DNA of 17,561 nucleotides from Bacteroidales bacterium M8 (GCA_001689495.1 LUJS01000037.1:2356-19916), one strand, 5' to 3'; counted from the stretch's first letter, positions 5,360 to 13,450 are shown. Notes: generated by a model from the sequence alone, not told the origin. A program made the numbers and translations.

Positions 5360-6616
5360 TCAGGCGGGCAGATACGTGAGCACGCACAGGCGCGAGGGGT
5401 CGAGTATCGCGGCGGCGGCGCGGGCCACCGAGTCGACCGTGACGCTGCGATAGCGCCCCACCAGCGAGTTGACGTCCTCGCCGTGCATCTCGGCCATAGC
5501 CAGCGCCTCGGCACGCCCCAGATTGCTGATGGCGGCAAACTCGGCATTGCTGACATAGCGGTTGACGGCGCGCGTCACCTCGTCCTGACTCACGCCGCCG
5601 GGTGTGCCGGGTGCAGCTGGCTCGCGCAGGGCGTATGCCTCGGCCAGCATGGCCTCGAGGGCCTCGTCGGCGCGAGTCTCCATCCCCTCGTTCAGCTGGG
5701 CCTTGAGCATCAGGAATCCCGGCTCCTCGCTGCCGATGATCGAGGCGTCGGCCTCGGCAAACAACGGATTGAAGCCCAACAGGCGGCTGTAGAATCTGGA
5801 CGAGCGGCCCGAGGCGAGGATGTCGGTGATCAGGTCGGCCTCGATGTATCCCTCCTCGCCATAGCCAGGCATGGGGAACGCCGCCACCACCATGGCGCGG
5901 GGCACGTCGCCGCGCACCACGGCGCGACGCGGGGCCTCGATGCGAGGCTCGCGGGGCAGGCGGCGCGGGGCTATGTCGCGGCGCGGTATGCCGCCATACC
6001 ACTTCTCGACCAGACGGCGGCACTCGTCGGGGGCGACATTGCCGCTCACGGCCAGCACGGCGTTGTTGGGGGCATAGTGGCTGTAGAAGAACGCCTTGAC
6101 GTCGTCCATGGTGACGCGCTCGATGTGGCTCACCTCCTTGCCTATGGTGGGATAGCGATAGGGATGCGTCTTGTAGAGCAGGCGGCGCAGGTGGTGCGAC
6201 ATGTCGCCGTATGGGCGGTTGAGGTGGGTCTGCTTGAACTCCTCGATCACCACCGACCTCTGCACCTCGAGGCTCTGGGGCGAGAATGCCAGCCCCAGCA
6301 TGCGGTCAGACTCGAGCCACAGCAGGGTCTCGAGGTTGACGGCGGGCGCCACGTCATAGAAGTTGGTGAAGTCGCAGCTTGTCGAGGCGTTGTTGATGCC
6401 CCCGGCGCGCTCCATCTCGGCATCGAAGTCGGGTATGTGGGCCGACCCGCCGAACATCAGGTGCTCGAACAGGTGGGCCAGTCCGGTGAGCTCGGGCGAC
6501 TCGTCGCGCGACCCCACGTCATATAGTGTGTCCACGGCCACCATCGCCGTGGAGGGATCGTAATTGTGAACCACCCTCAGGCCGTTGTCGAGGGTGAAAC
6601 GTGTGTAGTCTATCAT
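5360..6616 (-). CDS. M16 family zinc metallopeptidase (insulinase/pitrilysin superfamily)
   Basis: The protein has 418 residues, the usual size of single-unit M16B peptidases. It opens with LDNGLRVV, typical of the family. The inverted zinc motif HxxEH is present as HLFEH (His48, Glu51 catalytic, His52), and the third zinc ligand is expected at Glu125 or Glu126 in VVIEEFKQ. A second, non-catalytic M16_C-type half covers roughly residues 165-345 and includes the substrate-side segment GRSSRFYSRL. No signal peptide is visible, so the protein is predicted cytoplasmic, unlike many paired periplasmic M16 proteins of this phylum. It is transcribed alone from a TAACTTTG box 27 bases upstream, divergent from the histone-like gene. 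The substrate is unknown; peptide or processing roles are family-level inference. Confidence 0.9.
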   Translation of the reverse strand: MIDYTRFTLDNGLRVVHNYDPSTAMVAVDTLYDVGSRDESPELTGLAHLFEHLMFGGSAHIPDFDAEMERAGGINNASTSCDFTNFYDVAPAVNLETLLWLESDRMLGLAFSPQSLEVQRSVVIEEFKQTHLNRPYGDMSHHLRRLLYKTHPYRYPTIGKEVSHIERVTMDDVKAFFYSHYAPNNAVLAVSGNVAPDECRRLVEKWYGGIPRRDIAPRRLPREPRIEAPRRAVVRGDVPRAMVVAAFPMPGYGEEGYIEADLITDILASGRSSRFYSRLLGFNPLFAEADASIIGSEEPGFLMLKAQLNEGMETRADEALEAMLAEAYALREPAAPGTPGGVSQDEVTRAVNRYVSNAEFAAISNLGRAEALAMAEMHGEDVNSLVGRYRSVTVDSVARAAAAILDPSRLCVLTYLPA

Positions 6617-6643
6617 GGATAGTTTTTCGTGCTATATCGACCT

Positions 6644-6651
6644 CAAAGTTA
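6644..6651 (-). promoter_or_regulatory. -7 box for the M16 peptidase gene
   Basis: On the minus strand this is TAACTTTG, an exact TAnnTTTG match, 27 bases before the ATG. No convincing TTTG is present at the -33 spacing. Confidence 0.5.
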
Positions 6652-6743
6652 GCCAAAATTTCGCTAAAATACCCCCACCGAGGCATTATTTTGACAAAAA
6701 GTCCTCATTGTGAGGGGAAAACCGCTAAAAAACCGCCCAAACA

Positions 6744-6776
6744 TTTGCAAATATCCGATAATTGTGTGTATATTTG
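6744..6776 (+). promoter_or_regulatory. Promoter for the histone H1-like gene
   Basis: TTTG at 6744-6747, a 21-base spacer, and TATATTTG at 6769-6776 match the Bacteroidetes consensus. The start would be near 6783, leaving a leader of about 88 bases before the ATG. Confidence 0.75.
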
Positions 6777-6870
6777 CACGTCTACATGTAGTTGTCAGAC
6801 CGTCAGCACACAGCAAGCAACAGCAAAAGAATCAACTCTAATATATCAACCCTTAATTACATCACACGAA

Positions 6871-7044
6871 ATGAAGACCCTCGTTGAAAAGATTTCGGCC
6901 GGATTCGAAGCATTCGCAAAGGATGCCGCATCGCAGGTAGAAAGTGGCAACAAAGCCGCAGGCGCACGTGCCCGCAAAGCATCTCTCGAGCTCGAGAAAC
7001 TCCTCAAGCAGTTCCGCAAGGACTCTATCGCCGCCGCCAAATAA
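6871..7044 (+). CDS. Histone H1-like DNA-binding protein (Hc1-type)
   Basis: The protein is 57 residues, small and basic: MKTLVEKISAGFEAFAKDAA, then SQVESGNKAAGARARKASLE, ending KQFRKDSIAAAK. The pattern matches the short histone H1-like proteins common in Bacteroidetes, which relate to the chlamydial Hc1 family and probably bind and compact DNA. An amphipathic helix is interrupted by the basic GNKAAGARARK segment. The frame is open far upstream (to 6601), but that extension overlaps the promoter and is Ser/Cys/Lys-rich, so ATG 6871 is chosen. Its own consensus promoter and long leader, and a strong hairpin right after the stop, make it an independent, probably well-expressed transcript. Confidence 0.8.
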   Translation: MKTLVEKISAGFEAFAKDAASQVESGNKAAGARARKASLELEKLLKQFRKDSIAAAK

Positions 7045-7068
7045 GACCCGGCACAAGTCAATGAATAC

Positions 7069-7110
7069 ACCGCGCCCGTGACGGATTCAAACCTCCGTCA
7101 CGGGCGCGGT
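7069..7110. terminator. Bidirectional terminator-like hairpin
   Basis: A perfect 17-bp stem pairs 7069-7085 (accgcgcccgtgacgga) with 7094-7110 across an 8-base loop. It lies between the convergent ends of the histone-like gene and the ABC permease gene. Only a weak T-run (GTTTCC) follows on the plus strand, but the position and symmetry fit a shared terminator. Confidence 0.7.
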
Positions 7111-7127
7111 GATGTTTCCTATCGTCG

Positions 7128-7922
7128 TCAGCGCGCCAGCGCCTTGTACGCGCGCGCGGGGATGTAGGCCGCGGCCATCACCAGCACTATCAGCGCCGAG
7201 CAGGGCACCTCGATCACCGTGGCCAGAAACAGCCCGCCCACCGAGCAGAGCAGCGAGATGGCCACGCTCAGCCGCATTATCGAGCCGAAGCGGCGGCAGA
7301 ACACCTCGGCGGTCATCTGCGGCAGCGCCAGCATCGACATCAGCAGCATCACGCCCACCAGCCTGATGGTCAGCACTATGCAGACCGCCGTCAGGACGGT
7401 CATGGCAGTCGAGATGAACGTGACATGCAACCGCCGCACGCGGGCGAAGTCGGGGTCGAAGGCACAGATGACTATCTTGTCATAGAACAGGGCCATGAAG
7501 CCCAACAACAGGGCCGTGAAGGTGCCGAACAGCCACAGGTCGGCGTGCGAGATGGTGAGTATGTTGCCGAACAGAAAGGCGTTCAGCTCGGGCACGTATC
7601 CGGGCGTCAGGAATATGAACAGGGTGCCTATGGCCATGCCGAGGGCCCAGATGACGGCGATGGCCGAGTCCTCGCGCACGCTGTGGCGCGACGACATCCA
7701 CTGCACTCCCAGCGACGACCCCACGGCAAACAGAGCCGCGGTGGCCACGGGGCTCACGCCCAGCCAGTAGCCAAGTCCCAGACCGCCGAAACAGGCGTGC
7801 GTCACGCCTCCCGATATGGAGACGAGCCGCCTCGACACGATATAGGTACCGATGACCGCCGACGCCACGCTCAGCAGCATCACGCCCACGAGGGCATTGA
7901 CAAAGAATCCGTATTCCAGCAT
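7128..7922 (-). CDS. Metal ABC transporter permease (zinc/manganese, ABC-3 family)
   Basis: The 264-residue hydrophobic protein has about eight membrane segments and is full length for ABC-3 permeases such as ZnuB or MntB. The family landmark ISGGVTHACFGGLGLG near residues 36-51 corresponds to the usual I-S-H-A-xx-G-G-xx-L-G loop. A second landmark, RLVGVMLLMSMLALPQMTA near residues 187-205, matches the R-x-x-G-x-L-L-x-x-x-L-L-x-x-P-A-A region that contacts the ATPase. The product should pass Zn2+ or Mn2+ through the inner membrane. The matching ATPase and substrate-binding protein are not in this window. It is the last gene of the six-gene operon and starts 4 bases after the stop of the Cys-motif protein, so translation is probably coupled. 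The metal cannot be chosen from sequence. Confidence 0.88.
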   Translation of the reverse strand: MLEYGFFVNALVGVMLLSVASAVIGTYIVSRRLVSISGGVTHACFGGLGLGYWLGVSPVATAALFAVGSSLGVQWMSSRHSVREDSAIAVIWALGMAIGTLFIFLTPGYVPELNAFLFGNILTISHADLWLFGTFTALLLGFMALFYDKIVICAFDPDFARVRRLHVTFISTAMTVLTAVCIVLTIRLVGVMLLMSMLALPQMTAEVFCRRFGSIMRLSVAISLLCSVGGLFLATVIEVPCSALIVLVMAAAYIPARAYKALAR

Positions 7923-7926
7923 CGCG

Positions 7927-8325
7927 TCACAGTTGACCGTTATCCTCGCACAGCATTATCCACTCGTCGCGCAACGGGTCGGGCAGGGCTATGCGCCTGC
8001 GCGTCAGCGAGGCTCCCCACCCGAAGACATCAGAGGGTATGAGGGTGTAGAGCACCTGACGGAACTCCTCGATCTCGTCGTCGCTATACGAGCCCGGCTC
8101 GCGTCCGGCAAACCTGTCCAGCTCCTCGTCGTCATAATAGTCGGGGCCGTCCACCGACGCCGCCTGCTTCTCGCACACGGCGTGCAGGCCGCAACACTCC
8201 TCGGTCTCGGCGGCGGCGCCGTCGGCCTGCGGGGCGGGGGAGTCGTCCGGGTCGGGACGGTGCGTCAGGCGCAATATCACGCCCGCCACCACCGTTACGG
8301 CAAGTATTATCAGCGCTCCGGTCAT
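7927..8325 (-). CDS. Single-pass membrane protein with a CCGxHxxC motif
   Basis: The protein has 132 residues from the ATG at 8325; the open frame upstream overlaps aroA in another frame and is rejected. Residues 3-20 (GALIILAVTVVAGVILRL) form an N-terminal membrane anchor. A Pro/Asp/Ala linker follows, then ECCGLHAVCEK (43-53) with three Cys and one His spaced like a metal or redox site. An acidic patch YYDDEELDRF and a C-terminal segment EEFRQVLYTLIPSDVFGWGASL make up the rest. I recall similar hypothetical proteins in Bacteroidales but no named function. Its ATG overlaps the aroA stop in an ATGA, and it ends 4 bases before the metal permease, so expression is tied to both. A link to metal transport is inference from motif and position. 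Confidence 0.75.
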   Translation of the reverse strand: MTGALIILAVTVVAGVILRLTHRPDPDDSPAPQADGAAAETEECCGLHAVCEKQAASVDGPDYYDDEELDRFAGREPGSYSDDEIEEFRQVLYTLIPSDVFGWGASLTRRRIALPDPLRDEWIMLCEDNGQL

Positions 8326-9593
8326 GACTGTTCTCCGATGGGCTCCGACGGGTCGAGCAGGGTGAATCCGGCGCTCTCGAGCTGAGTCCAGAACTCGGGA
8401 TAGGACTTGCTCACCACCTCGGGGTTGTTCATCACTATGCCGGGCATATAGAGGGCCACCGGGGCCAGGCACATGGCCATGCGGTGGTCGTCGTATGTAT
8501 CGAACACCGGCAGCTCGGTTATGGGGCGGCGCGACCCGTCCCACTCCATGAATCCCGGCGCGGGCACCGTGATGGCCACGCCCGTCTTGGCCAGCTCGCG
8601 GCGCAGGGCCTCGACACGGTCGGTCTCCTTGATGGCCAGCGTGCCCAGACCGCTGAACCTGAACGGGATGCCCAGCATGACGCATGTCACCGTGACGCAC
8701 TGCGCCAGATCGGGACAATCCGAGAAGTCTATCACCGCCCTCGCGTCGGGGTCGGGATTGGCGGTGAGCTCGGGCACCCCTTCGTCGCCCTCGGCCTCGG
8801 TGACCACGCCCAGACGGCTGTATATGTCGGCCAGACGCGCGTCGCCCTGCACGGAACCGTTCACGGCGAGGTTGTCTATGGTTATGATGCCCGCCGAGAG
8901 GGCCTCGATCTCATACCACGCGGCGGCGCCGCTCCAGTCGCCCTCGATGGGGCGGGGCGACGATGGCACGCTATACGTGCCGTGGGGCACGGTGACGGCG
9001 TCAGGGTTGAAGTCTGACTCGATACCGGCGTCCTCCATCATGGCCAGAGTCATGCGTATGTATGGCTTCGAGGCTATCTCGCCCTTCAGGTTGAGGCGCA
9101 GGCCGCGGGTCATCAGCGGCGCCACCATGAGCAGGGCCGAGATGTATTGCGAGCTCACCGATGCGTCGATGTCGAGCTCGCCCCCCTCGAGGGTGCGGCC
9201 CTTGATGACGAGGGGCGGGTATCCCTCCTTGCCCTCATATTCGATGTCGGCACCCAGAGCGCGCAGGGCCTCGACCAGCGTGCCTATGGGGCGGTTGCGC
9301 ATGCGCTCCGAGCCGTCGAGCCGCACGGGCGCGTGGCCGGGACGCGAGGCGTAATATGCAGTGAGAAAGCGCATCGTGGTGCCTGCGGCGCCCACGTTGA
9401 CGTCGGTCGCCTCGGGGTTGGACAGGGCGTCGAGCAGGGCGTCGGTGTCGTCGCACGCGGCGACAGGCGAGGGGAGGGGCGCACCCTCGGTCAAGGCCCC
9501 TATGATGAGGGCGCGGGCGCTCATGCTCTTGGACAGAGGCAGCGTCACGCGCGCCTCGAGAAACTCTTCGGGTGGAAGTATGCGTATGGCCAT
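8322..9593 (-). CDS. aroA: 3-phosphoshikimate 1-carboxyvinyltransferase (EPSP synthase)
   Basis: The protein has 423 residues from the ATG at 9593; upstream in-frame sequence is not protein-like. It joins shikimate-3-phosphate and phosphoenolpyruvate in the sixth step of chorismate synthesis, in the cytoplasm. The N-terminal signature is LPLSKSMSARALI with Lys22, Ser23 and Arg27, the same positions as in the E. coli enzyme, though most relatives read GSKSxSNR. Further landmarks are NVGAAGTTMRFLT (66-78), SERMRNRPIG, SSQYISALLM, the segment beginning EGDWSGAAAWY, FSDCPDLAQ with the catalytic Asp, AIKETDRVEAL, and DDHRMAM. It sits fourth in the operon, 44 bases after the upstream gene, and shares ATGA with the next one. 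No other shikimate genes are nearby. Confidence 0.95.
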   Translation of the reverse strand: MAIRILPPEEFLEARVTLPLSKSMSARALIIGALTEGAPLPSPVAACDDTDALLDALSNPEATDVNVGAAGTTMRFLTAYYASRPGHAPVRLDGSERMRNRPIGTLVEALRALGADIEYEGKEGYPPLVIKGRTLEGGELDIDASVSSQYISALLMVAPLMTRGLRLNLKGEIASKPYIRMTLAMMEDAGIESDFNPDAVTVPHGTYSVPSSPRPIEGDWSGAAAWYEIEALSAGIITIDNLAVNGSVQGDARLADIYSRLGVVTEAEGDEGVPELTANPDPDARAVIDFSDCPDLAQCVTVTCVMLGIPFRFSGLGTLAIKETDRVEALRRELAKTGVAITVPAPGFMEWDGSRRPITELPVFDTYDDHRMAMCLAPVALYMPGIVMNNPEVVSKSYPEFWTQLESAGFTLLDPSEPIGEQS

Positions 9594-9637
9594 CTGGCTG
9601 TCAGGACTTACAACTGTGTTGGTGTGTGTGTGAATTA

Positions 9638-10216
9638 CTATATCTCTCTGAACGACGTGACGATGGTGTTGGTGCCGCCGCGCCACGGTATGGTGCCGTA
9701 ATATCGCTTTACGGTTATCTCGACAGGGCGTCCGGTGCCCTGCACGGCCTGCAGCGCGCGCCCCAGCGAGTCGTCGGGTATCGAGAAGACGACGTCGCGC
9801 TGATAGACGCGCTCCTTGTCTGCCAGCTTGCTCTCCGAGATCATCTCGCCCTCGAATGTCTTGCAGACTATGCCGCGTTTCTCGACGTTGGTGACGAATC
9901 CGCGTATCTTGCTCTCGGTGGTGTGGGGCACGAAATAGCGTATGTAGAATGCTCCGGCCAGCACCGCCAGCAGCACCAGACCTATCCACCACAGCGTGCG
10001 GCGCCAGCGGCTGCGACGGCGGGGCGGGGCAGGGGGCTCGTCGCCCCCGGCGGGCGCGTCATCGCCGCCGAACTCGAAGTTGCGCTCGGGCTGCCGGGGC
10101 TCGGTGTCGTCTGCGGGCTGCCCGGCCTCGGTCTCGTCGGGCTTCGGGCCGCCGCTCGTCTCCTGCTCGCTGAAGTCGTGCAGGAAATAGTCTTCGGAGT
10201 CGTCTATTATCTTCAT
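9638..10216 (-). CDS. Single-pass membrane protein of unknown function (often mislabelled 6-phosphogluconate dehydrogenase)
   Basis: The protein has 192 residues from the ATG at 10216, which overlaps the stop of the flippase gene in an ATGA. Residues 1-70 are acidic and Pro-rich, therefore probably disordered and cytoplasmic. RRRSRWRR precedes a membrane helix at about 74-93. The outer C-terminal domain (100-192) contains IRGFVTNVEKRGIVCKTFEG and ends with ITVKRYYGTIPWRGGTN. This C-terminal pattern, VxNVEKRGxxxKTxEG then YxGxxPWRG, is one I recall from short Bacteroidales proteins that carry the name 6-phosphogluconate dehydrogenase. Nothing here resembles a Rossmann fold or that enzyme. The long acidic N-terminal extension may be a local addition. 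Confidence 0.75.
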   Translation of the reverse strand: MKIIDDSEDYFLHDFSEQETSGGPKPDETEAGQPADDTEPRQPERNFEFGGDDAPAGGDEPPAPPRRRSRWRRTLWWIGLVLLAVLAGAFYIRYFVPHTTESKIRGFVTNVEKRGIVCKTFEGEMISESKLADKERVYQRDVVFSIPDDSLGRALQAVQGTGRPVEITVKRYYGTIPWRGGTNTIVTSFREI

Positions 10217-11235
10217 TTCTTCTTGTTTGATAGCGCTATCCACCCGAAAGTGAATATGCCGAGTATGATAAGGAACAGCGTCTGCGTGCCCATGAGCATG
10301 TTGGCGAACGCCGCACAATACTGATAGTCAAGTCCGGGCACCCCGGATGCATAGATGGAGAGGCCGAACATCAGGGCCCACTGATAGGGACCGATGCCGC
10401 CGTTGGATGGCACGGCCATGGATATGCTCGAGAATACGAAGCACACCATCAGCGCCTGCAGGCCATAGACACCGAGCACCGCGGCCGTGAGCGGGAACGA
10501 CTGGAAGGCAAACCACATCGAGAAGATGTACGAGCCCCAGATGGCCACCGTCAGCAGCAGCCAGCGCCCCTTGCCGGGCATGGTGGCGAGGACGGCAAAG
10601 CCCTTCCAGAGCCCCAGCCAGATCTCTTTTATCTTGCGCACCAGCCAGTGTTCGGGAAACCTGACGAAGAGCCCTATGGCCACGGCCGAGCAGCCCGCGA
10701 GTACGCCCCACAGCACCGGCGAGGTGACCAGCGCCGTCAGCGAGGCCAGCTTCTCGGGGTCCTGACCCAGATAGTCGGTCATGTGGCTGCCGGCAAACAG
10801 GAAGGTCAGCAGCAGCATCAGCCCCACGCACACCGTGTCGGCCAGACGGTCGGCCACCATCGACCCGAACACTTGGGTGAACGGCGCCTGCTCGCGGCGC
10901 GACACATAGCCGCACCGCCACACCTCGCCCAGACGGGGCAGCACCAGATTGACCGAATAGGTGCCGAATATGCTCAGCGACAGCTCCCACAGCCCGGCGC
11001 GTATGCCCAGCGCCCGCAGCTGTATCTGCCAGCGGGCGGCGCGGGCCACCTGCGCGCAGATGGTCAGGGCGAGGTTGCCCCACATCCAGCGAAAGTTGCA
11101 CTGGGTGCGCATGGTGTGCCACATCTCCTTCAGGTCCATGCCGCGCAGCAGCAGCCAGCACAGGCCCACCGTGACCAGCAGGGGCACCACGTATTTCAGC
11201 AGTATTCCCACCCGTTTTGAGGCAGTAGCGTTCAT
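10213..11235 (-). CDS. Flippase-like integral membrane protein (lysylphosphatidylglycerol synthase TM domain family)
   Basis: The protein has 340 residues from the ATG at 11235. An extended open frame runs into the upstream gene and is not used. It is hydrophobic, with about eight membrane helices, matching the LPG_synthase_TM/AglD-like family. Typical signs are an early Trp/Arg-rich loop (AARWQIQLRALG), the segment SVNLVLPRLGEVWRCGYVSR resembling the conserved N-x-x-x-P-x-R-x-G-E-x-x-R motif, MVADRLADTV, and a late AVPSNGGIGPYQWAL loop. Relatives lack the soluble aminoacyl transferase part, as here, and are thought to move or modify lipids in the inner membrane. It begins 16 bases after the stop of the Ig-like lipoprotein gene and overlaps the next gene by 4 bases. 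The substrate is unknown. Confidence 0.85.
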   Translation of the reverse strand: MNATASKRVGILLKYVVPLLVTVGLCWLLLRGMDLKEMWHTMRTQCNFRWMWGNLALTICAQVARAARWQIQLRALGIRAGLWELSLSIFGTYSVNLVLPRLGEVWRCGYVSRREQAPFTQVFGSMVADRLADTVCVGLMLLLTFLFAGSHMTDYLGQDPEKLASLTALVTSPVLWGVLAGCSAVAIGLFVRFPEHWLVRKIKEIWLGLWKGFAVLATMPGKGRWLLLTVAIWGSYIFSMWFAFQSFPLTAAVLGVYGLQALMVCFVFSSISMAVPSNGGIGPYQWALMFGLSIYASGVPGLDYQYCAAFANMLMGTQTLFLIILGIFTFGWIALSNKKK

Positions 11236-11251
11236 ATTCAAGAGGTTGGTT

Positions 11252-13360
11252 TTATCGCAGATACGGGTTGTTGTCGCCGCGGCGTATGCCCGAGCCCAAC
11301 GAGGGACCGCCGAGACCGTTGTTGCGCGTGGCGTCGCGCATGAACGGATCGTCAAAGAATTCGTCCTCCTCCTCGTCGTCGGGGTTGGTCTCGTCGCGTT
11401 CGCCCTTCTTGCGCTTGGGTTTGTTCTTCTTTATCTCGATGGGCTTCTGCAGATCCACGGGAAGCTCGTTGATGTTCCAGTCCTGCTCCACGTCCCAGTT
11501 CTTCTTCAGGTTTATCTTGCGGGGATAATAATAGACCTCCTCGGGCTGTATGGAGTCGGCCACCGAGCCCGTAGACCACTTGCCGTCGCCGTCGGCATCT
11601 ATGAACAGGCGCACGTAGTATGCCCCGGGGTTGATGTACTCTATCAACACGTTGTCACCCTTGACCGGCGTGGTCGAGACGACCTTGTCGGTCTGCAGCA
11701 GCTCTACCACCGCCGGGCGTCCGTCGAGACCCGAGATGTTGAACGCCAGTGTCGAATAGTCGGCATTGGCCTTGGTGGTGATGACCTGCTCTATCTTGTC
11801 GTTGTGCAGGCCGAATATGTCGGTGATGGCCGCCGAGTCTATGGTGAGGCGGTATTTAGTGGCCTCCTCCCACTCGTAGGGAGCCGTGAAGAGCATCGGG
11901 CGCAGCGGCTCGGCCCTCGACAGGTGGGGCGCCACGACGGGATACCACACCGAGTCGACCTCGACCTCCATCCTCACACCGGCCGTGTCTATCGACGCGA
12001 CGGGCGTGGGCGACTTGAACACCATCGGCTTGTCGAGGTCCTGAGTGTTGCCCGACGATAGCCTGAACTCCAGAAACTTGCGGTCGGGCTGCTCGAGCTG
12101 GTACCAGCGCACTGTGTCCTGCCCCTCGGCGCGCAGCTTGTTGTTGCGCTCGCGCACGGCATCGTTCTTCTTGTCGAGCGCCGCCAGCTCCTTGGCGCGG
12201 CGTTCGGCGGCCTTCTCGGCCTCCTGCATGCGGCGCTTCTTGGTCAGGTTGCCGCGCAGTATGAATTTCAGCGTGTCTGTCTTCTCCGACAGCTCGCCCA
12301 GAGTGTCGGTGCGCAGATAGCGTGTCTCTATCAGCAGCGAGTCCAGATCGGACAGGGTCGAGTCGGTGATCCAGTATGTCAGCGAGTCGAGCCCCTGCGA
12401 GGCGTCGAGCGACGTCCAGAGGCTGATGTCGTCGCCCGCCCTGTGCGTGTTGACCAGACGCATGGCCGGCAGCGAATCGGCGCGGGTGCCGAAGTTGAGG
12501 ACTATCTGCTCGAGCGCCGGGCGCTTGTAGTCCTTGAGATACTGGGCCGAATACCCCTCGTTGAACCACGTCAGCAGCACGTCGTCGGGCAGGAATCGCG
12601 TGGCGCCGCGCGTCACCAGCGAGTCGCGCTGGCCCGAGGCGCTGACCAGCGTGTCCGTCACCGTGGTCGGCTCGCTCGTGGGCGATATGGTCACGTCATA
12701 GAACGCCACGTCCTCCGAGCGGTCCCAGTGATAGTCGCGGTTGATGTCGTTGACGGCAAATATGCGGTATTGGCCCGGCTTGAGGTTGCGCAGCGTGAAC
12801 TGGCCCAGCTGATTGGTCTTGGTGATGCGCTCGAACGGTAGCGTGGTCAGCGCCGTGTCCGAGAGGTTTGAGTAGACGCCCACCAGCATGCCCTGCGCGG
12901 GCTCGAGGGTGCGGGCCTCGAACACCATGCCCGATATGCGCAGCGAGTCGATGCTGTCGCCCGTGGCAAAGTCGAGTGCCAGACCGTCCAGCACGTTGCC
13001 CTCGTTGAGGTCCTTGATGGCGTCAGAGAAGTCGATGGTATAGGTGGTGTTGGGTATCAGCGTGTCGCGCAGCTCGACGGTGACCCTGCGCCCCACGGTC
13101 GAGATGGCCGGGGTGGTGCGCTGTGCCGGCGAGACGACTATCTTGTTCATGGCGTCGTCCAGAGCGATGTTCTCGTCGAACGTCACCGTGACCTTGTTGC
13201 CCTTGAATCGCAACTGGCCCATCTTGGGGTTTGAGCTCACATAGACCGGCGGAGTCTCGTCGCGCGGGCCACCCTCGGGACGGCCCATATTGGCACACGC
13301 CGCCAGCAGAGCGGCGGCGATCACAGCCAGTAGCAGATGCAATGGTTTGAGAGTTGGCAT
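11252..13360 (-). CDS. Ig-like domain lipoprotein (SbsA/Big_5 type)
   Basis: The protein has 702 residues. The N-terminal lipoprotein signal has a hydrophobic core LLLAVIAAALLAAC, with Cys22 as the lipid anchor. A Big_5/SbsA-like Ig domain follows (about 35-135; TPPVYVSSNPKMG, then KVTVTFDENIALDD). Next is a carboxypeptidase-regulatory or CNA-B-like fold (about 143-225; GQFTLRNLKPGQYRIFAVND). The middle includes a highly charged, probably coiled-coil segment rich in Lys/Arg/Glu/Ala, a later DADGDGKW motif, and a Lys/Arg then Asp/Glu-rich tail. It probably sits on the outer membrane, facing the periplasm or surface. Its promoter box TAATTTTG lies 25 bases upstream, making it the first gene of the six-gene operon. 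Molecular function is unknown. Confidence 0.85.
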   Translation of the reverse strand: MPTLKPLHLLLAVIAAALLAACANMGRPEGGPRDETPPVYVSSNPKMGQLRFKGNKVTVTFDENIALDDAMNKIVVSPAQRTTPAISTVGRRVTVELRDTLIPNTTYTIDFSDAIKDLNEGNVLDGLALDFATGDSIDSLRISGMVFEARTLEPAQGMLVGVYSNLSDTALTTLPFERITKTNQLGQFTLRNLKPGQYRIFAVNDINRDYHWDRSEDVAFYDVTISPTSEPTTVTDTLVSASGQRDSLVTRGATRFLPDDVLLTWFNEGYSAQYLKDYKRPALEQIVLNFGTRADSLPAMRLVNTHRAGDDISLWTSLDASQGLDSLTYWITDSTLSDLDSLLIETRYLRTDTLGELSEKTDTLKFILRGNLTKKRRMQEAEKAAERRAKELAALDKKNDAVRERNNKLRAEGQDTVRWYQLEQPDRKFLEFRLSSGNTQDLDKPMVFKSPTPVASIDTAGVRMEVEVDSVWYPVVAPHLSRAEPLRPMLFTAPYEWEEATKYRLTIDSAAITDIFGLHNDKIEQVITTKANADYSTLAFNISGLDGRPAVVELLQTDKVVSTTPVKGDNVLIEYINPGAYYVRLFIDADGDGKWSTGSVADSIQPEEVYYYPRKINLKKNWDVEQDWNINELPVDLQKPIEIKKNKPKRKKGERDETNPDDEEEDEFFDDPFMRDATRNNGLGGPSLGSGIRRGDNNPYLR

Positions 13361-13384
13361 ACGGTCGGAGTGTCGATTAACCTA

Positions 13385-13392
13385 CAAAATTA
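13385..13392 (-). promoter_or_regulatory. -7 box for the six-gene operon
   Basis: On the minus strand this reads TAATTTTG, an exact TAnnTTTG match, 25 bases before the lipoprotein ATG. A T-rich stretch precedes it, but no TTTG has the usual spacing. Confidence 0.55.
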
Positions 13393-13450
13393 CAAAAAAA
13401 ACGTAAAAGCCACCCATTTGGTTGAAAAAAAGTGAAAACCGGGAATTATT

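Noticed and set aside
5309..6526. 405-codon plus-strand ORF opposite the M16 peptidase
   Set aside because: It is a His/Gly/Val-rich mirror of a GC-rich gene. The minus-strand frame has the HxxEH motif and a full family match.
8326..8718. N-terminal extension of the Cys-motif protein
   Set aside because: The open frame continues inside aroA, but the extension is His/Arg-rich and the ATG at 8325 directly precedes a clean membrane anchor.
10961..12061. 366-codon plus-strand ORF opposite the flippase and lipoprotein genes
   Set aside because: It spans two well-supported minus-strand genes, has no recognisable domain, and has no promoter.
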